A stretch of 64,000 nucleotides of DNA from Strigamia acuminata (taxonomy: Eukaryota > Arthropoda > Chilopoda > Geophilomorpha > Linotaeniidae): NCBI GenBank assembly GCA_949358305.1, contig OX442323.1, positions 1 to 64,000 of the forward strand, given 5' to 3'. Each line of letters opens with the position of its first letter. Position 1 is the stretch's first letter. A program made the translations under genes and the position numbers. Below, piece after piece: positions 62,801 through 64,000 of the stretch. The notes below the pieces were generated by a model. The model saw only the letters and a program-made list of their open reading frames with translations, searched no databases and was not told the DNA's origin.

Positions 62801-64000
62801 TTGATCTCATCACAGTTGACTTAGCACAAACACCACAAGTCCAATGTCTCTGAATGTTCAGAAATAGTGTTTAAACCTTAGTAGAAGGCTCCAATGTAAG
62901 TTTTAGAAACATCTAACCAATGATTTGGGAGAATAGACTTTTGATCTCATCACAGTTGACTTAGCACAAACACCACAAGTCCAATGTCTCTGAATGTAAA
63001 GAAATAGTGTTTAAACCTTAGTAGAAGCCTTCAATGTAAGTTTTAGCAACATCCAAGCAATACATTTTGAAAAAAAAATTTTGAGCTTATTTCACATCGC
63101 AGTTGACTTAGCACAAACACCACAAGACCAATGTCTCTGAATGTTCAGAAATAGTGTTTAAACCTTAGTAGAAGGCTCCAATGTAAGTTTTAGCAACATC
63201 CAAGCACTGATTTGGGAGAATAGACTTTTGATCTCATCACAGTTGACTTAGCACAAACACCACAAGTCCAATGTCTCTGAATGTTCAGAAATAGTGTTTA
63301 AACCTTAGTAGAAGGCTCCAATGTAAGTTTTAGAAACATCTAACTAATGATTTGGGAGAATAGACTTTTGATCTCATCACAGTTGACTTAGCACAAACAC
63401 CACAAGACCAATGTTTCTGAATGTTCAGAAATAGTGTTTAAACCTTAGTAGAAGGCTCCAATGTAAGTTTTAGAAACATCTAACCAATGATTTGGGAGAA
63501 TAGACTTTTGATCTCATCACAGTTGACTTAGCACAAACACCACAAGTCCAATGTCTCTGAATGTAAAGAAATAGTGTTTAAACCTTAGTAGAAGCCTTCA
63601 ATGTAAGTTTTAGCAACATCCAAGCAATACATTTTGAAAAAAAAATTTTGAGCTTATTTCACATCGCAGTTGACTTAGCACAAACACCACAAGACCAATG
63701 TCTCTGAATGTTCAGAAATAGTGTTTAAACCTTAGTAGAAGGCTCCAATGTAAGTTTTAGAAACATCTAACTAATGATTTGGGAGAATAGACTTTTGATC
63801 TCATCACAGTTGACTTAGCACAAACACCACAAGATTAATGTCTCTGAATGTTCAGAAATAGTGTTTAAACCTTAGTAGAAGGCTCCAATGTAAGTTTTAG
63901 AAACATCTAACTAATGATTTGGGAGAATAGACTTTTGATCTCATCACAGTTGACTTAGCACAAACACCACAAGACCAATGTTTCTGAATGTTCAGAAATA

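Larger units (their letters stand above)
22317..64000. repeat. 140/147-bp satellite array with higher-order structure
   Basis: Tandem monomers begin at ACTTAGCAC (22317, 22457, 22604, 22744, 22884, 23031 and so on) and continue past the right edge. Two monomer lengths occur: 140 bp ending TGATCTCATCACAGTTG, and 147 bp ending in an A9 tract, TTTTGAGC and CACATCGCAGTTG. About 28 of roughly 296 monomers are of the long type. All keep a core with GTTTAAAC and TTAGTAGAAG. Diagnostic positions (ACC/TCC/ATT/ACA after CACAAG; TCTCTG/TTTCTG; TTCAG/TAAAG; GGCTCC/GACTTC/CCTTC) define monomer types that recur in ordered blocks. All frames are closed, so it is non-coding. Length is near one nucleosome. 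Confidence 0.98.

Noticed and set aside
22317-64000. CRISPR-like appearance of regularly spaced repeats
   Set aside because: The whole monomer is repeated, with no unique spacers, and the source is eukaryotic.
22317-64000. Coding potential in the long satellite
   Set aside because: All six frames are closed by recurrent stops in every monomer.

Overview
This window reads as the left end of a eukaryotic chromosome, most likely from an arthropod. It opens with about 8.5 kb of uninterrupted (CCTAA)n, the C-rich strand of the TTAGG telomere typical of insects, crustaceans and other arthropods. The one clear gene is split by very short GT-AG introns of 62-69 bp, which suits a compact arthropod genome. 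I cannot name the species.

Layout. 1-8477: telomere. 8478-8825: subtelomeric boundary with a TTAGG/CCTAA head-to-head junction and a 22-bp repeat. 8826-13118: a block of related 150-166 bp subtelomeric satellites (154-, 166- and 152-bp subfamilies plus diverged forward and inverted copies), interrupted by a short unique stretch and a 24-bp repeat made of telomere units plus a spacer. 13119-15900: AT-rich DNA with E-box-type and LTR-primer-site-like motifs, a 63-bp repeat pair, a 20-bp minisatellite, a diverged 188-bp duplication and a 21-bp minisatellite. 15901-18746: a multi-exon tyrosine-recombinase gene. 18747-19483: hairpins, a degenerate 30-bp repeat, and a 16-A tract joined directly to seven CCTAA units. 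19484-22316: mostly unassigned DNA with one CpG-rich patch holding a possible exon. 22317-64000: a satellite of 140-bp and 147-bp monomers, roughly 296 copies, running off the window edge.

The recombinase gene is the most interesting coding feature. Its catalytic domain carries the R, K, R, H and Y positions of tyrosine recombinases, except that the usual box II histidine is a threonine. It is spliced through at least five phase-1 introns to a Ser/Arg/Pro-rich linker enlarged by tandem duplication of an exon-intron unit, then to a C-terminal helical domain that may bind DNA. This resembles a Crypton-like mobile element or a host gene derived from one. No terminal repeats or target-site duplication could be identified.

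The long satellite has multi-scale higher-order structure: offsets of 560, 700, 2247, 3087, 3108, 6741, 7308 and 9828 bp all correspond to whole numbers of monomers. This points to repeated recent unequal exchange. No bacterial features, CRISPR arrays, tRNA or rRNA genes were seen.
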